Source: Streptomyces humi (GTDB lineage Bacteria; Actinomycetota; Actinomycetes; Streptomycetales; Streptomycetaceae). From it: 49,553 bases of DNA. Location: contig NZ_LBMU02000098.1 of assembly GCF_001005085.2 (NCBI RefSeq), positions 1 to 49,553 of the forward strand, written 5' to 3'. Shown here piece after piece: positions 1 through 7,909 of the stretch. Made by a program: the position numbers and the translations under genes. The notes under the pieces were generated by a model that searched no databases, was not told the DNA's origin, and worked only from the letters and a program-made list of their open reading frames with translations. Positions within the stretch are counted from its first letter, which is position 1; the number at the start of each line of letters is the position of its first letter.

Positions 1-80
1 GGCTGGGTGGGTGGAGTTGTCGGGGGTGGGCGGAGTGGCGTGTCGGTGTTCGTCTTTGGGCGCGGCAGAGTCACCTGTTC

Positions 81-1004
81 ATGCGCATGCGACTGAGCAC
101 CCCCCTGTCCCTCTGCCTAGCCGCCGCAGCCGTCGTCCTCGTCCCCGGGGCCACGGCGACCGCAGCCCCCGCCGCCGCGGAGGCGTCCTGCACGGGCGCC
201 GACGCGCAGGGCTTCCCGCTCGCCACCCGCATCCACGACGGCCCCTCCTCCTACGAGCCCGGCGGCTACGGCATCTGGTACCTCGACCTCACCAACACCA
301 CGAACCGCGTCTGCACCGACGTCCACCCGGTCGTCGTCCTCGTCGACGACCACCGTGCCCTCAAGCCCGCCCAGACCGAGCTGGAGTTCTACGACGGCCG
401 CAGCGCCCGCCCGGTCGCGCTGACCGAGACCGACGCGTCCGAACTGGTCGGCGTCTTCGACGGGAACGACTTCCCCGGCTTCACCGTGGCGCCCGGGGCG
501 ACCGTCTCGGTCAAGGTCAGACTCGCCGTCGCCGCCGACGCCGTCCCGAACGCGGTCACCGCCAACGCGGCCCTCGTCCAGCGGCAGGGTTCGGACGGGG
601 ACTGGGTGGGGGAGTCCAACGACTACCGCTTCGGCATCGGCCAGGACCCGCCCCCGCCCCCGCTCCCGTCCTCGCCCATGGCCTCGCCCACGGCATCCGC
701 CGGACCGGACCCCACGGCCGACCCCGACGCCCCCGCCACCCCGGACGCCCCGGCCTCCGCCCTCCCCTCGGCCGGCACGGAGGAGGTCTCCGGCGCGGCC
801 ACCCCGGGAGCCTCCCCGGGGACCGCGCCCACCGCCTCCCCCGACGGCGCCCTGCCCTTCGCCGTGGAGGCCGCCGAGGCCGGGGAACGCGCCCGGGAAC
901 TGGCCCGTACCGGCGCCGGCCTGGCCCACGGACTGCTCACGGCGACGGCCGCGCTGCTCCTCGTAGGCGCGACCGCCTTCCTGCTGGCACGTCGCCGGCC
1001 ATGA
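81..1004 (+). CDS. Secreted wall-anchored protein with LARTG sorting signal
   Basis: A 307-aa protein with a signal peptide (about residues 1-29, hydrophobic core SLCLAAAAVVLV, Ala-rich cleavage region). A folded extracellular domain of about 170 residues follows, then a Pro/Ala/Ser/Thr-rich linker (about 195-255). The C-terminus is a cell-wall sorting signal: LARTG, a hydrophobic helix (LLTATAALLLVGATAFLL) and the basic tail ARRRP. LARTG fits the LAXTG pattern known for Streptomyces class E sortases. The globular domain is not one I can name; it resembles small Ig-like secreted domains. A sortase gene lies 1.8 kb downstream. The start was taken as the first ATG of MRMR, and the ribosome-binding site is weak. 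The anchoring signal is clear; the function is unknown. Confidence 0.85.
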   Translation: MRMRLSTPLSLCLAAAAVVLVPGATATAAPAAAEASCTGADAQGFPLATRIHDGPSSYEPGGYGIWYLDLTNTTNRVCTDVHPVVVLVDDHRALKPAQTELEFYDGRSARPVALTETDASELVGVFDGNDFPGFTVAPGATVSVKVRLAVAADAVPNAVTANAALVQRQGSDGDWVGESNDYRFGIGQDPPPPPLPSSPMASPTASAGPDPTADPDAPATPDAPASALPSAGTEEVSGAATPGASPGTAPTASPDGALPFAVEAAEAGERARELARTGAGLAHGLLTATAALLLVGATAFLLARRRP

Positions 1005-1279
1005 CTCCGTCCGCATCCGCCGTCGCGGAAACGGCCGGTGGTCCGCCGAACCACGTGCCCGACGCGGTGGCCGGGCCGTCGAGTTGCCGGGAGCGCCCAC
1101 GCACCGTGCCCCGACGAAGCGTGCGACCAGCCACGATGAGTTCGCGGAAGGCCGCCGGCCCCTCCCGGTCCGTGTCGCGGAACGCTTAGGCTGGGGGCCG
1201 TCGGTACGCCGTGGTTCCGGCGCCCCAGCTCAGGCATGACCCGCACACACGCCATCCGCACGCCAGGAGAAGCACCAAC
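1005..1279. other. Intergenic region before the HAD phosphatase gene
   Basis: 275 bp with no convincing gene. It should hold the promoter of the HAD phosphatase gene. I see no strong dyad or repeat in it; a purine-rich ribosome-binding site (CCAGGAGA, about 1262-1269) precedes the next start. Confidence 0.5.
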
Positions 1280-2059
1280 ATGGCAGACCGCAAGCCCATC
1301 GAGTCATGGCTCACCGACATGGACGGCGTTCTCATCCACGAGGGGGTCCCGATCCCCGGCGCGGACGCCTTCCTGAAGAAGCTGAAGGAGTCCGGGCGGC
1401 CCTTCCTGGTGCTCACCAACAACTCCATCTACACCGCCCGCGACCTGCACGCACGGCTGCGGCGGATGGGCCTGGACGTGCCGGTGGACAACATCTGGAC
1501 CTCCGCCCTGGCCACCGCCCAGTTCCTGGACGACCAGCGGCCCGGCGGCAGCGCCTACGTCATCGGCGAGGCCGGTCTGACCACCGCGCTGCACGACATC
1601 GGGTACATCCTCACCGACCACGAGCCCGACTTCGTGATCCTCGGGGAGACCCGCACCTACTCCTTCGAGGCGCTGACCAAGGCGGTGCGCCTGATCAACG
1701 ACGGCGCCCGGTTCATCGCCACCAACCCCGACAACGTCGGTCCGTCCACCGACGGCGACCTGCCCGCCACCGGTTCGGTCGCCGCGCTGATCACGGCGGC
1801 GACCGGCAAGAAGCCGTACTTCGTCGGCAAGCCCAACCCGCTGATGATGCGGGCCGGGCTGAACGCGATCGGCGCGCACTCGGAGACCTCCGCGATGATC
1901 GGCGACCGGATGGACACCGACGTCCTCGCGGGCCTGGAGGCCGGGATGCGCACCTTCCTGGTGCTGTCCGGCGTCACCCAGCCCGACGACGTCGACCGCT
2001 ACCCCTTCCGCCCCTCCGAGGTCGTCGACTCCATCGCGGACCTCGTCGACCGGGTCTGA
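1280..2059 (+). CDS. HAD-IIA family (NagD-like) sugar-phosphate/nucleotide phosphatase
   Basis: A 259-aa cytosolic haloacid-dehalogenase-type phosphatase of the IIA (NagD/Hydrolase_6) subgroup. Motif I is LTDMDGVL near residues 12-19, with the nucleophile Asp and the general acid Asp two residues later. Motif II is LVLTNNS. The conserved VGKPNPLMM segment supplies the Lys, and MIGDRMDTDV supplies the Mg-binding aspartates. The substrate is probably a small phosphorylated metabolite; the family is promiscuous and the sequence does not settle it. An upstream in-frame start at 1211 exists, but ATG 1280 has the better ribosome-binding site (AGGAGA) and begins at the conserved domain. The gene ends directly before a run of small tandem hairpins that probably terminates it. 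Confidence 0.9.
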   Translation: MADRKPIESWLTDMDGVLIHEGVPIPGADAFLKKLKESGRPFLVLTNNSIYTARDLHARLRRMGLDVPVDNIWTSALATAQFLDDQRPGGSAYVIGEAGLTTALHDIGYILTDHEPDFVILGETRTYSFEALTKAVRLINDGARFIATNPDNVGPSTDGDLPATGSVAALITAATGKKPYFVGKPNPLMMRAGLNAIGAHSETSAMIGDRMDTDVLAGLEAGMRTFLVLSGVTQPDDVDRYPFRPSEVVDSIADLVDRV

Positions 2060-2062
2060 CTC

Positions 2063-2116
2063 TGGTCTGAGTCCGAGACCGGGTCTGAGTCCGAGACCGG
2101 GTCTGAGTCCGAGTCA
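2063..2116 (+). terminator. Three tandem 18-bp hairpin units
   Basis: Three consecutive 18-bp units (2063-2080, 2081-2098, 2099-2116) of the form GGGTCTGAGTCCGAGACC begin 3 bp after the HAD phosphatase stop. Each intact unit contains the inverted repeat GGTCT...AGACC with a 7-nt loop, so the transcript can form successive small hairpins. The third unit has diverged at its 3' arm. A tandem terminator or mRNA 3'-end stabiliser is an inference. Confidence 0.55.
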
Positions 2117-2218
2117 GGCCTGAGACGGCCGTCCGTCGGGGCTGGGCCAAACCTGAGCTCACCCGTACGGAGCAATCCGGCGCCCCCCGAGGATGCGGGG
2201 GTGCCGGGTGCGGGGGAG

Positions 2219-2236
2219 CCTCCAGATATCTGGAGG
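2219..2236. promoter_or_regulatory. Perfect 18-bp palindrome covering a ribosome-binding site
   Basis: CCTCCAGATATCTGGAGG is a perfect palindrome. Its right arm (TGGAGG, 2231-2236) is the ribosome-binding site of the gene starting at 2243. As DNA it could be an operator. As RNA it would fold the Shine-Dalgarno sequence into a hairpin, extendable by a G-U and an A-U pair. Which of the two applies cannot be told from sequence. Confidence 0.5.
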
Positions 2237-2242
2237 TTCACG

Positions 2243-2791
2243 ATGGGCTCAATTCGCCTCACTCTCTGTGCGGGGCTCCTGGTCACGGCCGCCGGCCTCG
2301 CCCCGACGGCCGCGTACGCGGCGGACGGCCGCGGGGTCACCGTCACCCCCGCCTCGCCGGCCCCCGGCTCCGTGGTGACCCTGCGGGTCGCCGGCTGCTC
2401 CGGTACGACCGGCAGCGCCGTCTCGACGGCCTTCGTCTCCGACGCCCGCCTCAGCGGCTCCGACGGCACGCTGACCGGTGAGACCCAGGTCCGCTCCACG
2501 ACCGGCCCCGGCTCCTACGACGTGCGGGTCGGCTGCGCCGGCTCGGAGGTCACCGGCCGTGTCACCGTCGTGGCGCGGTCGGCGTCCCGGCAGGACGCGC
2601 CCGACGCCCTGTTCTCCTCGCCCATCGCGCCCGTGCACGCGGGCGGCGGGGGCGCAGCTCCGCTCGCCTCGGTGGAGTCCCGCTCGGCCGGTCCCGACAC
2701 CGCGCAGGCGGTCACCGGTCTCCTCCTCGCCGGGTTCGCCGCGGCCGCCGTCGGGCTGCTGAGCGCCCGGCGGAGCCGCGGCTCACGCTGA
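2243..2791 (+). CDS. Small secreted protein with C-terminal membrane anchor, next to a sortase
   Basis: 182 aa. The signal peptide is MGSIRLTLCAGLLVTAAGLA...AYA with predicted cleavage before ADGRG. A short Ig-like or carbohydrate-binding-like beta domain of about 90 residues follows (it contains two Cys, likely a disulfide), then a Gly/Ala/Ser linker. The C-terminus is a hydrophobic helix (VTGLLLAGFAAAAVGLLSA) with the basic tail RRSRGSR. No LPXTG or LAXTG motif is visible before the helix, so it is probably a plain membrane-anchored protein. ATG 2243 was chosen because TGGAGG lies just upstream; an earlier in-frame start (2201) would put residues before the signal peptide. The sortase gene follows after 13 bp, so the two form an operon. 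Confidence 0.8.
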   Translation: MGSIRLTLCAGLLVTAAGLAPTAAYAADGRGVTVTPASPAPGSVVTLRVAGCSGTTGSAVSTAFVSDARLSGSDGTLTGETQVRSTTGPGSYDVRVGCAGSEVTGRVTVVARSASRQDAPDALFSSPIAPVHAGGGGAAPLASVESRSAGPDTAQAVTGLLLAGFAAAAVGLLSARRSRGSR

Positions 2792-2804
2792 GGACGGGGC
2801 CCGG

Positions 2805-3473
2805 ATGTCCGACGACACCGAACGTCCGTCCGGCACCGGACGGCTGCTGACCGGCGTGGCCTGGGCCGTCCTGCTGCTCGGGCTGTGGCTGTGGGGGCGC
2901 GGGGTCACCGAGGTGCCCGACGCCCTGACCGGGCCCACCACGGGTGACGTGGCCGCCGTGGGGCGTCCCGCCGGCGCCGAACTCCCGCCCGCGGCGGAGC
3001 CGTTGACCTCGGCCGTACCCCAGCGCATCGACATCCCGGACCTCGGCGTGCAGGCCCCCGTGGTCGTCCGTGGCCTCGACGGGAACGGCGGGGTCGAGCC
3101 GCCGCCCTTCGACCAGCCCGGCGTGGTCGGCTGGTACGGCTCCGGGACCGGGCCGGGGTCGGCCGGCACCGCGGTCCTGGTCGGGCACGTCGACACCGCG
3201 ACCCGGCCCGCCGTCTTCTACAAGATCAGCGCCCTGCGCCCCGGCGAGCGGATCCGGGTGGTCCGTTCCGACGGCACCGTGGCCGAGTTCACCGTCGACG
3301 ACATACGGGTCCTGCCCCGCGACCACTTCGACGCCCGGCAGGCGTACGGGGCGCGCGAGTCGGGCCGTGCCGAACTGCGCCTGATCACCTGCGGCGGCAC
3401 CTTCGACCGGAGCACCGGCAGTTACACGGCGAACGTGGTCGTCTCGGCGTACCTCACCGGGACGGCCGCGTAG
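2805..3473 (+). CDS. Class F-like sortase
   Basis: A 222-aa membrane-anchored cysteine transpeptidase. It has an N-terminal transmembrane helix (residues about 13-30), a short extracytoplasmic linker, and a sortase beta-barrel from about residue 72 (PQRIDIPDLGVQAPV). Catalytic residues are visible: His128 in GHVDT, Cys196 in LITCGGTFD, and the nearby Arg202. The TCGG context and short length fit class F (actinobacterial) sortases better than class E, whose motif is usually TC followed by Pro. It probably cleaves an LPXTG- or LAXTG-like signal and joins the protein to peptidoglycan. The LARTG protein at 81-1004 is the nearest candidate substrate, although LAXTG is typical of class E. Confidence 0.88.
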   Translation: MSDDTERPSGTGRLLTGVAWAVLLLGLWLWGRGVTEVPDALTGPTTGDVAAVGRPAGAELPPAAEPLTSAVPQRIDIPDLGVQAPVVVRGLDGNGGVEPPPFDQPGVVGWYGSGTGPGSAGTAVLVGHVDTATRPAVFYKISALRPGERIRVVRSDGTVAEFTVDDIRVLPRDHFDARQAYGARESGRAELRLITCGGTFDRSTGSYTANVVVSAYLTGTAA

Positions 3474-3492
3474 GGGGCGCCCCGCACCTGGC

Positions 3493-3533
3493 GCCCGGTC
3501 GACGGCCCGCTCCCCTGAGACCGCCGACCGGGC
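3493..3533 (+). terminator. Terminator hairpin after the sortase gene
   Basis: Inverted repeat GCCCGGTCGACGG / CCGCCGACCGGGC (one mismatch, 15-nt loop) begins 20 bp after the sortase stop. It has no U-tract, as is usual in Streptomyces. Confidence 0.55.
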
Positions 3534-3700
3534 CGGTCCTCGACCGCGCGCGCTCGGGCTGCGGGAGTAACCCGGCGGCAGGCGCGGGAGGCTGGGAGGG
3601 CGGGGCCGGGGGGCTGGGCGGCCGCCCGCAAGCGACTCTAGAGGGCGACGGCCACCCGAGCCTAGGGATCCACCCGCCAACCTCCACACCAACCCCCACC

Positions 3701-4080
3701 GCCGTTCCCGTCCGCGGCTTGGTGGTGGCTGGTCGCGCGGTTCCCGTGCCCCTGGCGGGGTGCGTTGCGGCGCCCCCACCGCCGTTCTCGTCCGCGGCTT
3801 GGTGGTGGCTGGTCGCGCGGTTCCCCGTGCCTCTGGCGGGGTGCGTTGCGGCGCCCCCACCGCCGTTCTCGTCCGCGGCTTGGTGGTGGCTGGTCGCGCG
3901 GTTCCCCGTGCCTCTGGCGGGGTGCGTTGCGGCGCCCCCACCGCCGTTCTCGTCCGCGGCTTGGTGGTGGCTGGTCGCGCGCCTGGCGGGGTGCGTTGTG
4001 GTGTCCCGCCCGCCGTTCCCGTATGCGGCTCGTGGTGGCTCGTCGCGCGGTTCCCCGTGCCCTGGTGGGGTGCGTTGCAT
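3701..4080. repeat. Tandem array of five ~81-bp GC-rich units
   Basis: Units begin with GCCGTT at 3701, 3781, 3862, 3943 and 4012 (periods 80, 81, 81 and 69). Units two and three are almost identical; the fourth is shortened by an internal deletion and the fifth is diverged. Each full unit contains GGTCGCGCGGTTCCC, the same core as the single dispersed elements found elsewhere in this window (14231, 24834, 24907, 46934, 47024, 47126). The array therefore looks like local amplification of that dispersed element. Confidence 0.85.
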
Positions 4081-4148
4081 CTCGTGGTGAGTGCGGGGGT
4101 ATGTCACGATTGGGTGTGGTCAAGTGCGGCCGTCCAGGGGGGAATTGG

Positions 4149-5150
4149 ATGTACGGCAGCAGGGGGGTCCGGCTGTTCGGCCGGGCGGTGGCGGTCGCGG
4201 TGTCGGTACTGCTCGCCGGCTGTTCCCCGGACGGCGGGACGGGTGGCGCCGGTACCCGGCGGTCCGTCGGGGCGGACCCGTTCTGGGTGAATCCCGAGTC
4301 CAACGCGGCCCGTCAGGTGAGGAGTTACGCGCGGGCGGGCAAGGACTCCGACGCCGAGCAGATCCGCAAGATCGCGGTACAGCCGACCGGCGAGTGGATC
4401 GGCCCGGAGAACCCCGAGCAGGAGGCGCGCGGCTTCACCGAGGCCGCCCGGAGGTCCGGCCGCACCGCCCTCCTGGTGCTCTACGACATCCCGCACCGTG
4501 ACTGCGGCCAGTACAGTCAGGGCGGCGCGGCCGACGGCGACGCGTACCGGGCGTGGATCGACGGCGTCGCCCGCGGCATCCAGGACCGCGCCGCCACGGT
4601 GATCCTGGAACCGGACGCCGTACTGCACCTCGTCGACGGCTGCACCCCGGCCCGGTTCGCCGAGGAGCGCTACGACCTGCTGCGCGGCGCGGTCACCAGG
4701 CTGAAGTCGCTGCGGAACACCAAGGTGTACCTGGACGCCGGGAACGCCGGCTGGGGCCACCCCGACCAGATCTACCGGCCCCTGGAGCAGGCGGGCGTCG
4801 CACAGGCGGACGGCTTCGCGGTCAACGTCTCCAACTTCTACTCCACCCGGGACTCCATCGCCTACGGCGCACAGCTCTCGGCGAAGGTGCGCGGCAAGCA
4901 CTTCGTGATCGACACCAGCAGGAACGGCAACGGCCCGTACGCGGGCGGCGATCCGGCCGAACGCTGGTGCAACCCGCCGGGCCGCTCGCTCGGCGAGACC
5001 CCGACGACGAGGACGGCGGACGCCCTGGTGGACGCCTATCTGTGGGTCAAGCGCCCGGGCGAGTCGGACGGCACCTGCAAGGGCGGCCCGCGGGCCGGCG
5101 ACTGGTGGCCGGCCTACGCCCTGGGACTGGCACGGGCGACGGCTTCCTGA
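4149..5150 (+). CDS. cslZ: GH6 endoglucanase-like lipoprotein (CslZ)
   Basis: A 333-aa glycoside hydrolase family 6 protein. The N-terminus is a lipoprotein signal: VLLAGC gives a lipobox with the lipidated Cys at residue 25, so it should sit on the outer face of the membrane. GH6 marks include YDIPHRDC (Asp118), VILEPDAV (Asp157), YLDAGNAGW, GFAVNVSNF, VIDTSRNGNGP (Asp255) and the Trp-rich C-terminal DAYLWVKRPGESDG. Cys119, Cys165, Cys274 and Cys310 can form the family's two disulfides. It has no carbohydrate-binding module. It faces cslA-glxA, and in S. coelicolor/S. lividans the equivalent gene is linked to processing of the CslA-made beta-glucan at hyphal tips. ATG 4149 follows a GGGGGGAA ribosome-binding site; ATG 4101 is an in-frame alternative that would spoil the signal peptide. 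Confidence 0.88.
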   Translation: MYGSRGVRLFGRAVAVAVSVLLAGCSPDGGTGGAGTRRSVGADPFWVNPESNAARQVRSYARAGKDSDAEQIRKIAVQPTGEWIGPENPEQEARGFTEAARRSGRTALLVLYDIPHRDCGQYSQGGAADGDAYRAWIDGVARGIQDRAATVILEPDAVLHLVDGCTPARFAEERYDLLRGAVTRLKSLRNTKVYLDAGNAGWGHPDQIYRPLEQAGVAQADGFAVNVSNFYSTRDSIAYGAQLSAKVRGKHFVIDTSRNGNGPYAGGDPAERWCNPPGRSLGETPTTRTADALVDAYLWVKRPGESDGTCKGGPRAGDWWPAYALGLARATAS

Positions 5151-5307
5151 GCGGCGGTCCGGGCCCGCGGTGGACGGCCCGGAAAATTCCGTCGCCGCCC
5201 GCGAACATTTCCGCCGCACCACGCATCTGAGCTTGTGTACGGCACCGGAAGACGGTCCGGGGCGCACGCCCCGGCCGCACCGCAGCACACGAGTGGAGCC
5301 CGACACC

Positions 5308-5892
5308 GTGAACGAAGACCAGAACACCATCGACCGTCGCACGTCCCGTCGCCGCACCGGCCGCAAGGCAGGCCGTACGGTGCTCGCCGGAGTCGCCCTC
5401 GCCGGCCTCGGACTCGTCTGGGCGGGCCCGGCCCAGGCCGGCCAGAACACTGCCAAGGCGACCCCGACCTGCAAGGAGTCGGCGTTCAAGGCCACCTTCG
5501 GCCGGCAGCTCGCCGGCGGCATGAACCACCAGGGCGTCGTCATCAACCTGCGCAACCTCAGCGGCCGGACCTGCGTGGTGCGCGGCTACCCCGGCCTGGG
5601 GCTCGAGAACGCCTCGCACAGGGCGATCAAGACCCGTGTGACGTGGGGCGACACCTGGTACGCCAAGGACCCGGGCAAGAAGACGATCTCCCTCAGGGAC
5701 GGTCAGAGCGTCGAGGCCGTCGTCGCCTGGACCCACGCCAACACCGGCACCTCGGGCGCGGTGCACGCCTCCTACCTGGAGATCACCCCGCCCGCCGCCA
5801 CCACGCACAAGACGCTCGCCTTCAAGCAGTGGGTCGACCACGGTGACCTCTCCGTCACCGCGCTGGCCCGGCACGTCGACATCAACGACTGA
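5308..5892 (+). CDS. Secreted DUF4232 protein
   Basis: 194 aa starting at GTG 5308 behind GAGTGGAG. The signal peptide has an Arg-rich n-region (DRRTSRRRTGRKAGR), a hydrophobic core (VLAGVALAGLGLVWAG) and a PAQA cleavage site. The mature part, from CKESAF, is a DUF4232 domain, a beta-sandwich common in secreted actinobacterial proteins. It has two Cys about 40 residues apart (likely a disulfide) and the signature G-Y-P-G-L followed by a Gln/Ala-rich strand. The function is unknown. It lies between cslZ and glxA, so it may act outside the cell alongside the tip-glycan enzymes, but that rests on position only. It is separated from cslZ by 157 bp and is convergent with glxA. Confidence 0.82.
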   Translation: MNEDQNTIDRRTSRRRTGRKAGRTVLAGVALAGLGLVWAGPAQAGQNTAKATPTCKESAFKATFGRQLAGGMNHQGVVINLRNLSGRTCVVRGYPGLGLENASHRAIKTRVTWGDTWYAKDPGKKTISLRDGQSVEAVVAWTHANTGTSGAVHASYLEITPPAATTHKTLAFKQWVDHGDLSVTALARHVDIND

Positions 5893-5902
5893 CGCCCCGG
5901 CG

Positions 5903-5952
5903 GGCCGTCCGCGTCCCCCGCCCCAGGGCCCGGCGGGGCGACGCGGACGGCC
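5903..5952. terminator. Bidirectional terminator between DUF4232 gene and glxA
   Basis: A long dyad whose outer arms are GGCCGTCCGCGTC and GACGCGGACGGCC, with a further inner match CCCCGCC/GGCGGGG after one mismatch. It lies between the convergent stops at 5892 and 5972 and can serve both transcripts. Confidence 0.75.
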
Positions 5953-5971
5953 GGGCGCGGCCGGGGAGGTG

Positions 5972-7909
5972 CTACGGCACCCTCACCCACCGCGCCCGGC
6001 TGGGCGTCCCCTGGTCGTCGTCCACGAACACCATGTACCACCCGGACGGCACCAGGTTCCGGTTCCTCGGCACGGTCACCGTGATCCGGTCACCGGACGT
6101 GCTGAAGTCCAGCGCGATCGACCGCTGGTCCACGTCCGTCACATGGGTGGTGGCGCCGGGCCGGATCAGCCGGACCTTCCTGACGGCCGAGGCGTGCCGT
6201 GACGTGAACGTCCCCGTCCCGCCCCGGACGATGGTCCCCGGGCCCCCGCTCAGCGAGGGCCGCGAGTCCCGGTAGAGGTACGGCGGGGTGTAGACCTCGA
6301 TCCGCTGCTCGAAGACGCCCGGTTCGGTGTCGGCCTGGTCCGCGAACAGCGGGTTGGAGCCGAAGAACATCACCCGGCCGTCCGGCAGCAGCACCGAACC
6401 GGCGTGGTAGTCCCGCCCCACCAGCGGGTCGGCGACCCTCCGGAAGGAGTTCGTCGCGGGGTCGTAGAGCCGTGCCTGCCTGATGTCGGAGGCGCCCCGG
6501 CCCCGGTAGTCCTCGGAGCCGCCCGACACCAGCACGGTGTCGTCCGGCAGCACCGAGATCTGCGGGTAGCGCGTCCCCTTCTCCAGCGTGGGCCCGTCCA
6601 CGAACCCCGGGTGGCGGGCCGACAGGTCGATCAGCCGGGTCCGGTTCGTCGACAGCGCGGACTCGCCGACCCCGCCGCCCCCGACCACCAGGTACTTCTC
6701 GTCCTGGGCCGGCGGCAGCAGCACGGTCCCGGACGTCTCCAGCAGGTTCGGGCCGCCGATCCCCGGCAGCCGGGTGAACCGGTTGGTGTCCACGTCCCAG
6801 ATCCCCGGGTCGCGGCCCACGTCGTCCGGCCCGTACCCGGCGTTGGAACCCGAGTAGAAGATCCTGCCGTCCTGGAGCAGGAACAGCGCCGGGTAGGTCG
6901 GGAACTGGCGCTCGTACCGCGTGTACGTCCAGGACCTCGTCCGCGGGTCGAAGACCTCGTTCTTGCCCGGCACCAGCTGCCCGATGTCGTCGAGCCCCGA
7001 GACGCCGAGCACCCTGCCGTCCGACAGGGTGGTGAGCGTCGGGTACCAGCGCGCCTCGTTCATCGGGTCGACCTTGATGTACTTCTCGGCGACCGGGTCG
7101 AACTCATAGGTGTCTCTGATGCCCTGGAAGTCCCGTTTGTCGAGGCCGAGTTTGTTGGCGATGCCGTAGGTGTTGCGGGCGTCGGCACCGGTCAGACCCT
7201 GGATGCTGTAGTTGTCCTGAGCGCCGGTCTCGTACTTCGTGCCCTGCTTCGGCGCCTCCACGATCACCCGTGCGTAGCCGGGGTTGTTCCGCAGGAACCT
7301 GCCGGTCTTCCGGTCGAAGACCTTGGTGGCGCGCGGGACGAGCGCGGAGTCGTCGGAGACGAAGGTCCTGCCGTTCCGCTTGCCGGTGAACCGGGTGCCC
7401 TTGGGCAGGGTCATCGGCCTGTCCGGGTTCTCGTTGTAGAGGATCATGACGCCGCCGGCCTTCTCGACGTCGCCCTCGAGCTTCTCGTACCGCTTGGTGC
7501 CGCCGGCGATCAGGATGTTGCCGTCGGCGAGCTGGGTGTGGCCGGTGCAGAACAGGTCGGCCGGGGTGGGCACCTTCCTGACGGTGCCCTTGGCCGGGTC
7601 CCAGATCCGGCTGTCGTAGATCTTCGCGTCGAAGTTGTCCTGGTTGTTGCCCGAGCCCGCGACCAGCAGCACCTTGCCGGTGTGCAGGAGGACCGCGTGG
7701 ATGGTGTCCTGGCGGTACTCCTTCGGGAACTCGACGATGTCCCAGTGGCCGTTCTCGGCCTTGTACTCGGGTCTGTTGATCTTGTACTCGTGGTACTGCC
7801 CGGTCCCGAAGCGGTACACCCACGGTCCGTTCGTCCCGGCCAGGACGAGCCCCACCGCCGTGCCGACCGCGAGACGTCGGGCCCGGCCGCGGCCGGTGCT
7901 CTCGGTCAT
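5972..7909 (-). CDS. glxA: Galactose oxidase-like copper radical oxidase GlxA
   Basis: A 645-aa membrane-tethered mononuclear copper radical oxidase (AA5/kelch-type beta-propeller). The N-terminal hydrophobic stretch (residues about 11-26) is a signal anchor. Active-site residues are in place: Cys121 (LFCTGHTQL) and Tyr289 for the thioether-crosslinked radical cofactor, stacking Trp288, and copper ligands Tyr501-His502 (RDYHAG) and His589 (TTHVTD). The C-terminal Ig-like domain (about 535-645) supplies the last ligand, as in galactose oxidase. In S. lividans/S. coelicolor GlxA is needed with CslA for glycan deposition at hyphal tips and for normal development; its natural substrate is not settled. 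The start overlaps the cslA stop by 4 nt (ATGA), so the two are translationally coupled. Confidence 0.95.
   Translation of the reverse strand: MTESTGRGRARRLAVGTAVGLVLAGTNGPWVYRFGTGQYHEYKINRPEYKAENGHWDIVEFPKEYRQDTIHAVLLHTGKVLLVAGSGNNQDNFDAKIYDSRIWDPAKGTVRKVPTPADLFCTGHTQLADGNILIAGGTKRYEKLEGDVEKAGGVMILYNENPDRPMTLPKGTRFTGKRNGRTFVSDDSALVPRATKVFDRKTGRFLRNNPGYARVIVEAPKQGTKYETGAQDNYSIQGLTGADARNTYGIANKLGLDKRDFQGIRDTYEFDPVAEKYIKVDPMNEARWYPTLTTLSDGRVLGVSGLDDIGQLVPGKNEVFDPRTRSWTYTRYERQFPTYPALFLLQDGRIFYSGSNAGYGPDDVGRDPGIWDVDTNRFTRLPGIGGPNLLETSGTVLLPPAQDEKYLVVGGGGVGESALSTNRTRLIDLSARHPGFVDGPTLEKGTRYPQISVLPDDTVLVSGGSEDYRGRGASDIRQARLYDPATNSFRRVADPLVGRDYHAGSVLLPDGRVMFFGSNPLFADQADTEPGVFEQRIEVYTPPYLYRDSRPSLSGGPGTIVRGGTGTFTSRHASAVRKVRLIRPGATTHVTDVDQRSIALDFSTSGDRITVTVPRNRNLVPSGWYMVFVDDDQGTPSRARWVRVP

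Larger units (their letters stand above)
3474..4148. other. Gene-poor region between sortase and cslZ
   Basis: 675 bp without a believable gene. It starts with a terminator-like dyad (3493-3533) and contains the five-unit tandem array at 3701-4080. The last ~65 bp must carry the cslZ promoter and ribosome-binding site. Open frames crossing the array are repetitive artefacts of the repeat. Confidence 0.8.

Noticed and set aside
3701..4080. Possible CRISPR array
   Set aside because: Units are ~81 bp and contiguous, without unique spacers or cas genes; the Cas4-like nuclease at 34013 is far away and belongs to a helicase operon.
3719..4148. Open frames across the ~81-bp tandem array, including an N-terminal extension of cslZ and two repetitive proteins
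   Set aside because: They exist because the repeat lacks stops in a GC-rich context. The cslZ signal peptide and ribosome-binding site place its start at 4149.
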